Source: Eurosta solidaginis | Lineage: Eukaryota > Arthropoda > Insecta > Diptera > Tephritidae | Direction of reading: 5' to 3' | Length of the DNA stretch: 64,000 nucleotides | Assembly (NCBI RefSeq): GCF_040869045.1 | Contig: NC_090319.1 | Coordinates: forward strand, 231,501,832-231,565,831 | Translations under genes and position numbers: made by a program | The notes under the pieces: generated by a model | The model's input: only the letters and a program-made list of their open reading frames with translations | Told to the model about the DNA's origin: nothing | The model's database searches: none | Shown: positions 44,821-55,742 of the stretch, piece after piece | Position numbering within the stretch: the first letter of the stretch is position 1 | Layout of the letters: the number at the start of each line of letters is the position of its first letter

Positions 44821-45945
44821 CTTATAACATTGTTGGTTTATGCAATGAAAGTTGCAACGAGCAACCGAATATTTAGAAAAATCGGCAGAAGATCCTAATC
44901 TCTTGAAACGTTTATAAAGCCTAGATTTAACATTATTGAGTCCTTTAAGTTGTCTTGTGAACCAAGGTGGTTTACTTGTTCCAGCACTAACACATCGAAG
45001 GGGAACACAGCTTTCAAAGAAGCCATCAAGAATACCGTAAAATAATGAAGTCGCTGAGTCGACGTCATTATTCGAATAGAGATCTGACCAGTCATGTGTA
45101 GCAATGAATTCGTTCCTTATAAAAACATCTTGAGCGGGACCGAGATTTAAATTTTGTAAAGCGCAGGAGGCTGAACAATATCAATTGCTATTTCAAGCGT
45201 AGGATGTAAGGGATCTTCTGGAAAAGATAAAGGAGAAATACGATTGAGAGCAATACCCACTGATTCATCCACAAATACCTGGTCAAGAATCTTGTTTTTA
45301 CAATTTAAAACATTGTTGATCTGTACAAGAGATGTATCTAAAACATTCTTAACGAAATCATGCTGACAGGTGGGAGTCAAAGTGTTTGAGTCGCTCAAAC
45401 TAATCTAATTTACCGACGGTATGTTGAAATCACCAAGAACGACTAAGCGATCTTTGTCTCGCAACTGAGAGTACAAGTTTCGAATAGCTAAATTATGGCA
45501 ATTGTAAACATACATATCCGACCGGGGCGAAATATATGAGCAACAAATATATAAGCTAAAACATCGCAGTGAAAGTTTTACTGCAATAAACTCAATATCA
45601 AATGCGTTGCCCGACAACAGCAACTCGGATGAAAGGCTTGAGTCCACAGCAATAAGAACACAGCCTGCTCTAGATATACGAAGTTACTTGAAAAGAGCTC
45701 AGCGTTAAATTGTCAGGTTTTAACCAGTTCTCGGTGAAAGCAACAACCTGCGCTGTAAAAGCGAAACTGTTAAGAAAAAAGGTATTTAATTTAGATCGTA
45801 AACCACGAACATTTTGGTAATGAACGACTATAGAGAGTGAGTCGGTGACTACTTTTTTGCTGTACCCGCGGTGAAGGTCATAGAATTTTTTGGCACTATA
45901 TTGGTATTTTTCTTGTACAAATGCACCACAGAATGCTCCGGCCAA
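44821..45945 (-). pseudogene. Non-LTR AP endonuclease domain and linker
   Basis: Frames read VVHYQNVRGLRSKLNTFFLN, VVAFTENWLKPDNL (45730), LYICCSYISPRSDMYVYN, LVVLGDFNIPSVN (45420), KNKILDQVFVDESVGIA and PLSFPEDPLHPTLEIAI. Downstream to 44895 the linker continues in shifted frames (RLYKRFKRLGSSADFSKYSV). At least three frameshifts. The QN, TEN-W and GDFN blocks are conserved. The start of ORF2 overlaps the end of ORF1. Confidence 0.8.
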
Positions 45946-46515
45946 AAAGAACTGTCAAGAACACTATCAACATAAAGGTGTGGCACAGTTATTTTAAAAG
46001 ATGAAATTTCCCTTTCATATTTAAAGTTAAATTTGAAAACTTCTACACTAGATTTCCTTATATTAAGTTTAGAGCATATATAATTTGAAATATCGTGGAC
46101 AGTCAATGAAGCATGCAACCGAGAACCAAAAATTGCTCTGCGAGGCGGAACGGCAGTCACCTCCCTAGGACCAACAAGTTGCACCACGGAAACTGTCGAA
46201 GCATAAATAGATGTTGATGTAGATGCAGAAGTTGATGTAGATGCAGGTAATGAGCCCACAGTCGAAGCATACATTGATGTTGAAGTTGATGTAGATGCAG
46301 AAGTTGACGTAGATGCAGGTGATGAGCCCACTGTCGAAGCATAAATTGATGTTGAAGTTGATGTAGATGCAGAAGTTGACGTAGATGCAGCTGACGAACC
46401 CACTGTGGTCGACTTCTTACGACGTTTGCTAACACCTGTACGTTTGCCTTTATTACCCTCATAAACATACTGTGTGAGTCACAGCATACTTTGCGTTATT
46501 GGTTTTTTATGTAGT
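45849..46515 (-). pseudogene. ORF1 C-terminal part with Ser/Thr repeat modules
   Basis: From about 46475 the frame reads EGNKGKRTGVSKRRKKSTTV, then three copies of a Ser/Thr/Ala module of 20-24 residues (each with STSASTST and (I/M)YASTV), then VPPRRAIFGSRLHASLTVHD and EVFKFNFKYEREISSFKITV, ending near 45855. The last part matches the ORF1 C-terminus of the 27-kb element. The frame is interrupted at 46516 by the Harbinger-type insertion. Confidence 0.7.
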
Positions 46516-46518
46516 ATT

Positions 46519-47646
46519 CAGCCGTATTCTGCATTTCGACTTGGATTGGAATTTTTTCGATTTGGCAATTTTGGTATTCTGTGTTCCAATCTCTTTCGAT
46601 CCAACTTCGAATCGTTCAATTTTTTGTATTCTGCATTTCGATCGTAGTTACGTTTTTCTATGTTGCAAATTAGGTGGCGGAAAAATATTTTCTTTTTATT
46701 TTTTTATTAATTTATAACAAAATTTTAACAAAAATGTAAGTAAAACTTGTTAAGAAACGTAGAAGGCTTGATGATGATTGTTTTTTATGTTTCCAGGTCA
46801 AAAACAACATGTCGATGTCGAAGTCCTTGGACGTATTTGCCCCGTAAAAGTATCTAACACATACCTGAAAGCATCCTTGTTAAGGCGAAAGTTTTTTTTG
46901 AAAATAAATAAGAAAATAAGTCATTAAACTTTACCACTTTTAAGTTCAATTTCTTGCATTTCGCCACTCATCTCAAATGGATTACACAAATCTCGCAATA
47001 TTTGCCTTTCCATTCTCGCCTGGCAATTTTCGTATGCGTTGCTTTCCAACTCAATAAATAATGCCGCGGCTATTGATTCCGTTATAATAGACAACTATAA
47101 TTTGTGTCTGTTCGTTGGGTCCAATTATATGCTAAAGCAAGCTGCCGGCGTAGAGGAAGGTGAAGCGAAAACGTAAACAATCCTTGCGGAAAGAATAAAT
47201 AAACCTTTATAAAGTATTTTAGGCCAGTGCAATGAAATTAGCATCCTTAAAATTCACAAAATATCAACTATATTCGTGCAGGAATCCGTTTTAACAAAAC
47301 TTGGTGGCCACGGCATGGAATTGGCCAAAAGAACGACAAAAACACACTTACAATTATGAAAGCACTTCACTCAAAAAAATATAACACTCCGGCAATATAC
47401 ATATTCTATTGCTTTTTTTTGTACAAAATGGCGTGGATAATAAAATATAAACGTTTTTCAGTGTTTTTTACAAATTTTCTTTAATTTATTTTGTTCCAAT
47501 GTTCACACATTCCGTACTAACAGCTGATTTCGAAAAACCATTTGCTCTTCCTCTTCTCTTTACGATTCCGTCGTAATGCAGAATACCAAACTTCGATTAA
47601 AGCAGAGCGTAGAACGGGAACGTAATCGAAATGCAGAATAGGGGTG
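46519..47646 (-). mobile_element. Harbinger-type DNA element inserted in ORF1
   Basis: Left end CAGCCGTATTCTGCATTTCG, right end (complement) CACCCCTATTCTGCATTTCG; a further TTTGGTATTCTG occurs about 50-60 bases inside each end. The 3-bp ATT flanks both ends (46516-46518, 47647-47649), matching the 3-bp target duplications of PIF/Harbinger. It contains a HARBI1-like N-terminal coding fragment on the minus strand. At 1128 bp it is a deletion derivative. The flanking sequence on both sides is ORF1 of the non-LTR element. Confidence 0.7.
46795..47095 (-). pseudogene. HARBI1-like transposase N-terminal fragment
   Basis: Minus-strand reading gives SIITESIAAALFIELESNAY, ENCQARMERQILRDLCNPFE, then after a stretch with two stops (possibly a degenerate intron starting GTAAAG) FRLNKDAFRYVLDTF and TGQIRPRTSTSTCC. 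RLNKDAF resembles the conserved segment near the N-terminus of HARBI1 nucleases. The DDE catalytic region is absent. A second, shorter copy of its first part lies in the duplication at about 48316-48420. Confidence 0.5.
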
Positions 47647-49640
47647 ATTGTTTGTGGTTTTGTTGTGCGTGTCATTGTTATTATTATTTTTAACTAAACA
47701 AGAAGCATAGGTACTGGCTTTAGCGCGACCAATGCTGTTGACCACCGCTTTAGACACAGGAGCAGAATTTATCTCATTAATTCTTAGTGATGTTCTATGT
47801 ATGTTAGAAGGTGTTAATGACGCGCTATGAAGATGAGTGTCAGACAAAGAGCGAAAACGAAAGCTGTTCAAAGGCAATGGCTATTTAACATAAAACTTCG
47901 CAAAATCTTCTCTCAAGACTTTCACATCATTCGCTACAGCAGTGTTGTTGTCACAAAGGTGTTTAAAATCAGAGCGAAGCTCTGCTTGCCAATCGCAATT
48001 GAGCATGCAAACGATGGCCTTCGTCGAGTTTAACTTCAGCGCGGTTATGAGCTCTGCATTCTTAGCCTTAAGCAGGTTAATTTCACTCACTAAAGATACT
48101 AGTGTATGTTCAATATTAACATTATTAACAACACTTCGCTCATTTTCATTGTTTACAGTATCGACAATTGAGTCATTGCACAGCGCAGACAAATCAATTA
48201 CTGTATTATCAGTTGTATTTATTATTGATGTAGCACTGACAGTGGGGGTGGCGAGCGAATAGGGCGACGTCGTTCACATGCACAAACCTTGCAATAGAAA
48301 GCACTATTGGTTTCATCTCGCAATATTTGCCTTTCCATTCTCGCCTGGCAATTTTCGTATGCGTTGCTTTCCAACTCAATAAAAAATGCCGCGGCTATTG
48401 ATTCCGTTATAATAGACAACTATAATTTGTGTCTGTTCGTTGGGTCCAGTTATATGCTAAAGCAAGCTGCCGGCGTAGAGGAAGGTGAAGCGAAAACGTA
48501 AACAATCCTTGCGGAAAGAATAAATAAACCTTTATAAAGTATTTTAGGCCAGTGCAATGAAATTAGCATCCTTAAAATTCACAAAATATCAACTATATTC
48601 GTGCAGGAATCCGTTTTAACAAAACTTGGTGGCCACGGCAGGGAATTGGCCAAAAGAACGACAAAAACACACTTCCAATTATGAAAGCACTTCACTCAAA
48701 AAAATATAATACTCCGGCAATATATTCTATTGCTTTTTTTTGTACAAAATGGCGTGGATAATAAAATATAAACGTTTTTCAGTGTTTTTTACAAATTTTC
48801 TTTAATTTATTTTGTTCCAATGTTCACAAATTCCGTACTAACAGCTGATTTCGAAAAATCATTTGCTCTTCCTCTTCTCTTTACGATTCCGTCGTAATGC
48901 AGAATACCAAACTTCGATTATAGCGGAGCGTAGAACGGGAACGTATTCGAAATGCAGAACAGGGGTGATTGTTTGTGGTTTTGTTGTGCGTGTCATTGTT
49001 ATTATTATTTTTAACTAAACAAGAAGCATAGGTACTGGCTTTAGCGCGACCAATGCTGTTGACCACCGCTTTAGACACAGGAGCAGAATTTATCTCATTA
49101 ATTCTTAGTGATGTTCTATGTATGTTAGAAGGTGTTGATGACGCGCTATGAAGATGAGTGTCAGACAAAGAGCGAAAACGAAAGCTGTTCAAAGGCAATG
49201 GCTGTTTAACATAAAACTTCGCAAAATCTTCTCTCAAGACTTTCACGTCATTCGCTACAGCAGTGTTGTTGTCACAAAGGTGTTTAAAATCAGAGCGAAG
49301 CTCTGCTTGCCAATCGCAAATTTGAGCACGCAAACGATGGCCTTCGTCGAGTAATAACTTCAGCGCGGTTATGAGCTCTGCATTTTTAGCCTTAACCAGG
49401 TTAATTTCACTCACTAAAGATACTAGTGTATGTTCAATATTAACATTATTAACAACACTTCGCTCATTTTCATTGTTTACAGTATCGACAATTGAGTCAT
49501 TGCACAGCGCAGACAAATCAATTACTGTATTATCAGTTGTATTTATTATTGATGTAGCACTGACAGTGGGGAGTGGCGAGCGAATAGGGCGACGTCGTTC
49601 ACATGCACAAACCTTGCAATAGAAAGCACTATTGGTTTCA
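46991..49640. repeat. Tandem duplication of a 1325-bp unit
   Basis: 46991-48315 and 48316-49640 are near-identical by eye, at an offset of 1325 narrowing to 1321 because of small indels. The unit spans the right part of the Harbinger element plus part of ORF1, so the duplication happened after the Harbinger insertion. At the junction GGTTTCA is joined to TCTCGCAAT with at most one base of homology. Confidence 0.95.
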
Positions 49641-49762
49641 CTCAAATAGTCGAGATCAGTAGGCAAACCACCGGTACAATGCAAATGAAAAAGTTCACTG
49701 CACTTAGCGCATTGAATTTTAGGTTGACCGCGATCGATCCTATTTCCACAAATACACGGCAT
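48968..49762 (-). pseudogene. ORF1 N-terminal part with PHD-type zinc finger
   Basis: From ATG 49762: MPCICGNRIDRGQPKIQC, AKCSELFHLHCTGG, SAFYCKVCACERRRP form a Cys4-His-Cys3 PHD-like finger, as in ORF1 of CR1-type elements. A coiled-coil-like region (HTLVSLVSEINLVKAKNAEL, DVKVLREDFAKFYV) follows, then a Ser/Asn-rich linker ending THNKTTN. The remaining codons of the open frame (to 48881) come from the copied Harbinger end, not from ORF1. The duplicate of this region at 47650-48315 lacks the finger. Confidence 0.75.
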
Positions 49763-49881
49763 TTTGTATTAGGTATTCAACTAAAACAAAAACAATCAAA
49801 AATGATTTAATATTTACAGAAATACAAGCGAGCGCTTAGAAACACGTCCGAACAGCGCGAAGGTTTTTCTTTATTTGAGTT

Positions 49882-50078
49882 AATAAAACACACTTTTAGT
49901 CATCCACAATAAATCTATATTTCACAACCGGAAGTCGACGATCTTATCCTTCTTCTTCTTTAGTATTCTCTTTTTACAGAGTTGCCTTAATCTTCAATAT
50001 CGTACATTTCTTAATCTAGTACCTAATTTAATACAATTCGCTATTGGTTCAGAGTTACCATCTTACAGCTCGGCCAAC
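49882..50078 (+). repeat. Left copy of a 190-bp direct repeat (LTR-like)
   Basis: AATAAAACACACTTTTAGT through ACCATCTTACAG, repeated at 55557-55742 at roughly 93% identity by eye. The left copy continues to about 50297 with two internal repeats of the AGTATTCTC...CTATTGGT stretch (49961 and 50209). The pair brackets a non-LTR element and an alanine-rich ORF. Confidence 0.85.
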
Positions 50079-50299
50079 CTGACACTGTATCGACCTCGAT
50101 ACATTATAACTTAATTCCTATTTTCACTATCGTACATTTCTTAATCTAATACCTAATCTAATACAATTCCCTATTTGTGTTCAGAGTTACAGCTCGCACT
50201 GTATTCTTTAGTATTCTCCTTTTACAGAGTTGCCTTAATCTTCAATATCGTACATTTCTTAATCTAGTACCTAATTTAATACAATTCGCTATTGGTAAA

Positions 50300-51017
50300 A
50301 ACAGAATGTAACAAAATCACAACAACAACAAGAACAACAAAGCAATGAAGAGCCGAACGAAGCGACTGCAAGCAAAGCACAATTTTGCGCCAAAACAATT
50401 ACACTTAAGCTCCTTTATGAAGAAATAATTGCTTTAAAAAAAATAAACACCGATTACCTGTCAACGATAAATGAAATGAAAGAAGAAAATGCAAAGCTAA
50501 AAATAAAAGTAAACAATCTGGAAAGTAGACTCAACTGGAGAGAGCAAAAGCAACTGGAGAACGACATTGAGTTAGTTGGTGTACCTAACGTGGATAATGC
50601 AAATGTAGGAGAGTGTGTGCAAAGAATATTTAGAGAAGCTCTTAATATCACTGTCTCAGTAGAAGAGATTAGTAAGTGTTATGTAAAGCGCATTAAAAAG
50701 CAAACACTGTTGACAATATTATTTGTGCCAAACTCTCTTCGTTTGATGTGAAGAAGAAGAACATGCAGAGTAAAAAAACATGTAAAGGGAAGTTAAATGC
50801 GTCTGTTTTTGGTGGCGATAAAAAACAAAACATCTACATAAATGATCGCCTTACCAAATATACTAGGGAATTGTTTATGTCAGCAAAACAAGTAAAAGCA
50901 GAGAAAAGATTTAAGTACCTATGGATTCGAAATTCCACTATACTTCTAAAAAAGGTTGATAATGGTGATGTCTTTGTTATAAGGTCTTTTGAGGATCTCA
51001 ACAAAATAAAAAACTAA
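50300..51017 (+). pseudogene. CR1-type ORF1 with coiled coil and FP-like C-terminal domain
   Basis: Open from TAA at about 50297; no start codon before the coiled coil, so the copy is 5'-truncated. A Gln-rich stretch is followed by a helix (LLYEEIIALKKINTDYLSTI, MKEENAKLKIKVNNLESRLN), then ENDIELVGVPNVDNANVGEC, and after a frameshift at about 50748 YINDRLTKYTRELFMSAKQV, KRFKYLWIRNSTILLKKV and IRSFEDLNKI. This arrangement matches insect ORF1 proteins with a C-terminal domain like the baculovirus FP protein. It presumably binds RNA or chaperones it. Confidence 0.75.
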
Positions 51018-51041
51018 ATTTATTTGTTGCCTATTAGCCTT

Positions 51042-54027
51042 ATGTTTAATAACTTAAATAATAATATTGATCTTATAGCTGAAGAACCCCCCATAACAAC
51101 CATTAGAAGTATTTCTGATTTGAATACTCATTCGAATTCTTATCAATTTAAATCTGTTTATGCTGAACATCAAAATATACGTAGTTTGCGTCGTAATTTC
51201 GATCTATTGGCAACAAATCTTGATGCTTTCCTGAACCTACCTAGCTTTAGTTTTGTATCAGAAATCTGGATATATTCTTTTGAGATTGACGAATATAATT
51301 TACCTAATTATAAATTCTATGCAAGTGCTAATGATTCGTATCCAGCTGGCGGTGTAGGGGTTTTTGTTCATGATTCGTTTGACTGTAGCAAAATTGAACG
51401 ACTTAGTCTCACTAGTGCTGACGCTATAAAGGTTTCGTGCTGCATTTGCAAAATAAACTTTGTATTGGTCTGTATTTATAGACTTCACTCGCAACCTGCT
51501 CAATTATTTATCGATGAGTTCAATTCATTATTAAGTAGTGTATCAACGACGAATCTTGTAATTTTTGGCGATTTTAATCTGGATCTATTAAGTACAAGCC
51601 CTGTACTTAATAATTATAACATGGTATTGCCAGATCATGGGTTATATTCACTTATAAACGAAGCTACTAGACCAGTGGCAGGTACGTGTCTTGATCACGT
51701 ACTGTGCCGCTTCTTTGGTTCTTCTTGGTCTGCCTGTTCCGCTATTAACTCGGACCTGGGTATCACGGATCACTGTATGAGTGGTATTCTCTTTAAAAAC
51801 ACAATGGTTGATAAAGACGTTAGAAAAAGAAATAGGCATGTTGTGGAAAAAATTAATTTTGATCAACTAAATATTGAACTTCGTTTAACTATTTGGAGCA
51901 ATGTATACGCCGAAGAAAAAGTATCAAGGGCATACGGCTTGTTTTTAGATAATTTAATGCAATGCATTAACTCCTCAACATACTGCGTTAACAAAAAAGC
52001 ATCAAAAATCAGACTCAAACCGTGGATAAATAAATGCCTTTTGAATAGAATTAGGTTCAAAAATAAATTTAAAAAAAGTGCAACAAACATCCATGTGACA
52101 CCAATTTGAATACTCGTTTTAAGCAAATATGCAAACGAATCAATGGAGAAATTCGTAAATGTCGGGACGATTATTATAATAACTTAGTCAATAAATCCAA
52201 AGGTAATCCAAAAGAAGAGTGGAAAGTAATAAATAGGATTATTGATAAAAACACAAAAAGGCAAGATTCTCATTTTGTTTTACAAAAAGAAGGCGTGGAT
52301 ATTTCTGTTCCCATAGAAATAGCTAATGATTTTAATGAATACTTTACTTCAATTGTGAAGTCAAACTTTCCGCCAAATGTGACACCCCCTTGCGATTGTT
52401 GCTCTGATTTTGGAGTAGCTAAAGATTCTTTCAGAAGCAACAGCTTCTTTTTTGAGCCAATCTCAGGATCGGAATTTTAACTGCAATCAAATCTTTGAAA
52501 AATAGTCATTCTTCCGGTCATGATGGAATCTCTAACGTTATGTTAAAGAAAATCTCATACAATATTGTTGATGTTTTAAAACATATCTTTAACTTGAGTG
52601 TTACAACTGGGATTTTCCCAGAACAATTAAAATTAGGAATTGTAATACCGATTCTCAAAAAAGGTAATAAAAAAGATATGGCTAACTATAGGCCGATTTC
52701 ACTTTTGTCATCAATTACTAAAATTTTTGAAAAAATTGTAAAAGTAAGGATGTTATCCTACTTTGAAAAAATAAATTTTCTTAGTCCTTTGCAATTTGGT
52801 TTCAGGGATGGTCTTTCTACGGAAGATGCTCTTTTGGACTTCTGTTCAACTATATACAAGGGTATTGATTCAAAAAAAGATTGTGCTGGGCTTTTTGTGG
52901 ACATTACAAAAGCATTCGATATGGTTGATCATGGCCGTCTTTTAAATAAGCTTTATAATTTGGGAATTCGTGGCTTGTTATACAATTGGTTTTTTTCTTA
53001 TTTAGGAAATCGAACCCAAAGAGTGAAAATAGGCAACACTCTTAGTGAGACCAAAGTCATAAACTCTGGTGTACCACAAGGATCGGTTCCGGGTCCCATA
53101 TTATTCCTTATCTATGTGAACTCACTATTTATTCAACCTTTTAAGGGCAAAGTCGAAGCATTTGCGGATGACCTAGGAATTGCATATAACTCAACGGATC
53201 CTTTAAATTTGATTGCGGATCTGAACCACGATATACACATACTTCGGTCATGGTTTGCGGAATATAAACTGGTTGTCAGCAATAAAACCAAATTAATGTG
53301 CTTTAGTCCAAAACGTCAAGAAGCACAAGATCTTAATATAACTTTTCACAGTGCAATATGCAAACGTAATATCCTATATAGTAACAAGTGCTCCAACCAT
53401 CGTTATCAGTATTCTTTTCAAAATAATACAGCATGTGACTCTAACTGCTTTGAAATTGAAAAAGTGAATAGCTTCATATATCTAGGAGTCACAATTGACC
53501 GTAATCTATACTGGAATGAGCAAATCGCAACTGTAAGAAAATACTTACTTTCAACCAATCGTATACTTTACCGTCTTAGAAAATACGTTCCAAACCATAC
53601 ACTGAAAACAGTTTATTATAGTATATTTCATTCAAAATTAGAATATGGAATAAGTTGCTGGGGTGGTGCTCACTCCAATAAAATAAATCAATTAACTGTA
53701 CTGCAAAAATGTGCAGTAAGAAAAATTTTTAATTGTCCACGTCGGACTCACTCCTTTGACTTATTTAGAAGATCAAATATATTCCCAGTTCGGCATTTGT
53801 TCTATTACAAAGTTTTAAAAATTTTTTACATGAGAGGTGGCTATTTGCAAAATGAAACACGAGGAATGTACAGCCTGCGTAGTAACCATAGCACACTTGT
53901 TTCTTTACCAGTTTTTCGAACAACATTGTTTAGAAATTCCTACACTGTCTTATCCTGCAAACTTTTTAATTCCCTTCCAGAAAACATACGAGACATTAGA
54001 TCCAGATCTGTGTTTTTAAAAAAATAA
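51042..54027 (+). pseudogene. CR1-type ORF2: endonuclease and reverse transcriptase
   Basis: Endonuclease: YAEHQNIRSLRRNFDLLA, FVSEIWIYSFEI, AGGVGVFVHDSF, LVIFGDFNLDLL, GITDHCMSGILF (51180-51790). RT: GHDGISNVMLKKISYNIVDV, VIPILKKGNKKDMANYRPIS, motif A LFVDITKAFDMVDHGRLLNK (52894), motif B INSGVPQGSVPGPILFLIYV, motif C EAFADDLGIAYNS (53156), thumb FIYLGVTIDRNLYWNEQ, and C-terminus LEYGISCWGG. Two frameshifts (about 52108 and 52480) separate three otherwise open segments of 361, 124 and 510 codons. All RT catalytic residues are kept, so this is a fairly young copy. Confidence 0.9.
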
Positions 54028-54490
54028 AAATTTGGCTTCTTGAGTTTGATACCAACCAGATAGAAATTTTGATGCACTACGTTGTATAATATAGTCTTTA
54101 ATTTTATATATGCATTGTATAGTTTTGAATTTTCTTTTTGCTGTTTTCTTATGAGGAATTCTGTAAACTTATCTTTTGTATTCTTTCTTCAAATTGTTTC
54201 ATGACTTAATGTAGTCAATTTATTTTTGAAATATCTTATTCTCATTTTAAATAAATTTTTTTATATATATCTTGTATTCTTTTTTTTGTTCACCCCACTA
54301 CTACTATTTATACAATGGAATTTGTTAAAACATGATGTGACATACAACACTATTTTTATTATATAAAATAAAGATTTCACTAACTATTCTCTAAGTAATG
54401 ATATTGTAGACATGTAAAATTAAGCTATCGAATATGTGCATACGCTTATGAGAATAATGAAATAAATAATAATCTAATCTAATCTAATCT
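54028..54490 (+). other. 3' UTR and pentanucleotide tail of the CR1-type element
   Basis: AT-rich UTR ending in AATAATAATCTAATCTAATCTA near 54465-54490, a (TCTAA)n-like tail. Short tandem repeats at the 3' end are characteristic of CR1-type and related non-LTR insertions and fix the element's 3' boundary. Confidence 0.7.
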
Positions 54491-54557
54491 ATCCTTAAGG
54501 TGATACTTACTAAATTGAATACCTTATTGCATCGCTACATGAGGGGTTATCATTATT

Positions 54558-54830
54558 GGAATCGTCGTCATCATCATCATCATGATCATCGTCGTCGTCA
54601 TCTTTGTTGTCATCGTCGTTATCATCATCATCATCGTCATCACTATCACCATAATTATCATTATCATCATCGCCATCATCGTCGTCGTTATCTTCGTTGT
54701 CATCGTCGTTATCATCAACATCATCGTCATAATTATCACCATCATTATCATTATCATCATCGTCATCATCGTCGTCATCAACTTCGTTGTCATCATCATC
54801 ACTATCTTCCTCACCATCACAGCTGTTTGG
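54558..54830. repeat. CAT/CGT trinucleotide microsatellite
   Basis: Degenerate (TCA/TCG)n with interspersed TTGTTGTCA and TATCACCAT words, in three similar blocks of about 90 bases. It gives poly-Asp, poly-His and poly-Ile open frames on both strands, which are artefacts of the repeat. Confidence 0.9.
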
Positions 54831-55510
54831 CCATCGCCTGCATCGAAAGGACATAGCAGTGCAGAAATTCCCTCTTTTTGTCCCATTTACGTTTACGTTT
54901 ATTTACGGCCGAAGCAGCAGCATTAAAAACGACGGCTGAACTTGCATGAGTGGCAACCGAAACATTTAATTCTGTGAAATCATCGGCAGCGGTATGTAGT
55001 CGGAATGGCAGCGTCGGCAGTAGAGGCAACATGAACGTCAGTGGCGGCGGTAGCGGAAGCAGAAATGACTGTGGCGGCAGTACGAGCAGATGGAATGACA
55101 ACCGAAACATTTAATTCTGTGAAATCATCGGCATATGTATTAATAAAGTTAGCTGGAACGGTAGTGTCGGCGGTAGCGGCAGTAGAAATAACTGTGGCGG
55201 CCGTATGAGCAGCAGGAGTGATAACAGAAGCATTTAATTCTGTGAAATCATCGGCAGCGGTATTAACAACGGCAGCCGGAACGGCAGTGTCGGCAGTAGA
55301 GGCAACATGAATGGCAGTAAAGGCAACATGAACGGCAGTGGCGTCGGCGGCAGCAGAAGTGACTGCGGCGGCAGCATGAGGAGCAGGAACGGCAGTGGCA
55401 CCAGTAAAGGTTTCCTTGTTGGATGCAGCAGAAAAACTGTTAATAGAATTGCCTACACCTCCTATATTCGAATTATTCTTGCTCAATATATTCATCATTA
55501 GGCGCCGCAC
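54817..55510 (-). CDS. Alanine-rich ORF with repeated modules, unknown function
   Basis: Minus-strand open frame of 176 codons from 55510, continued in a second frame to about 54820 (KRKRKWDKKREFLHCYVLS). The N-terminus (MRRLMMNILSKNNSNIGGVG) leads into repeats of about 40-45 residues: TADTAVPAAVVNTAADDFTE, LNASVITPAAHTAATVISTA, TADTTVPANFINTYADDFTE, LNVSVVIPSARTAATVISAS. DDFTELN(A/V)SV recurs four times counting the second frame. No known domain was recognised. It lies inside the direct-repeat bracket (49882...55742), so it may be part of an LTR-type element; a repetitive non-coding origin is also possible. Confidence 0.35.
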
Positions 55511-55556
55511 TTGTGCTGTTATGGCAGTAGTACATTTTCTACATTTTTTCCATTAA

Positions 55557-55742
55557 ATAAAACACACTTTTAGTTGTCCACAATCAATCTATATTTCACA
55601 ACCGGAAGTCGACCATCTTACTATTCTTCTTCTTTAGTATTCTCCTTTTACAGAGTTGCCTTAATCTTTAATGTCGTACATTTCTTAATCTAGTACCTAA
55701 TTTAATACAATTCGCTATTTGTTCGGAGTTACCATCTTACAG
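55557..55742 (+). repeat. Right copy of the 190-bp direct repeat (LTR-like)
   Basis: Same orientation as 49882-50078; ends at CATCTTACAG before unrelated sequence. Only this part of the longer left block is present. Confidence 0.85.

Larger units (their letters stand above)
42985..49870 (-). mobile_element. Jockey/CR1-type non-LTR retrotransposon with nested Harbinger insertion
   Basis: Minus-strand element: ORF1 from 49762, interrupted by a Harbinger-type element and a tandem duplication, ORF1 C-terminus at 46515-45849, endonuclease 45945-44821, RT 44820-43066 and an AT-rich 3' UTR ending near 42985. It is related to, but clearly distinct from, the family at 27-30.7 kb. The 5' edge is set where element-like sequence meets the 190-bp direct repeat at 49882. 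Confidence 0.75.

Noticed and set aside
54500..54926. Long open frames rich in His, Asp, Met or Ile on both strands
   Set aside because: They are translations of a CAT/CGT trinucleotide microsatellite and occur in several frames at once.
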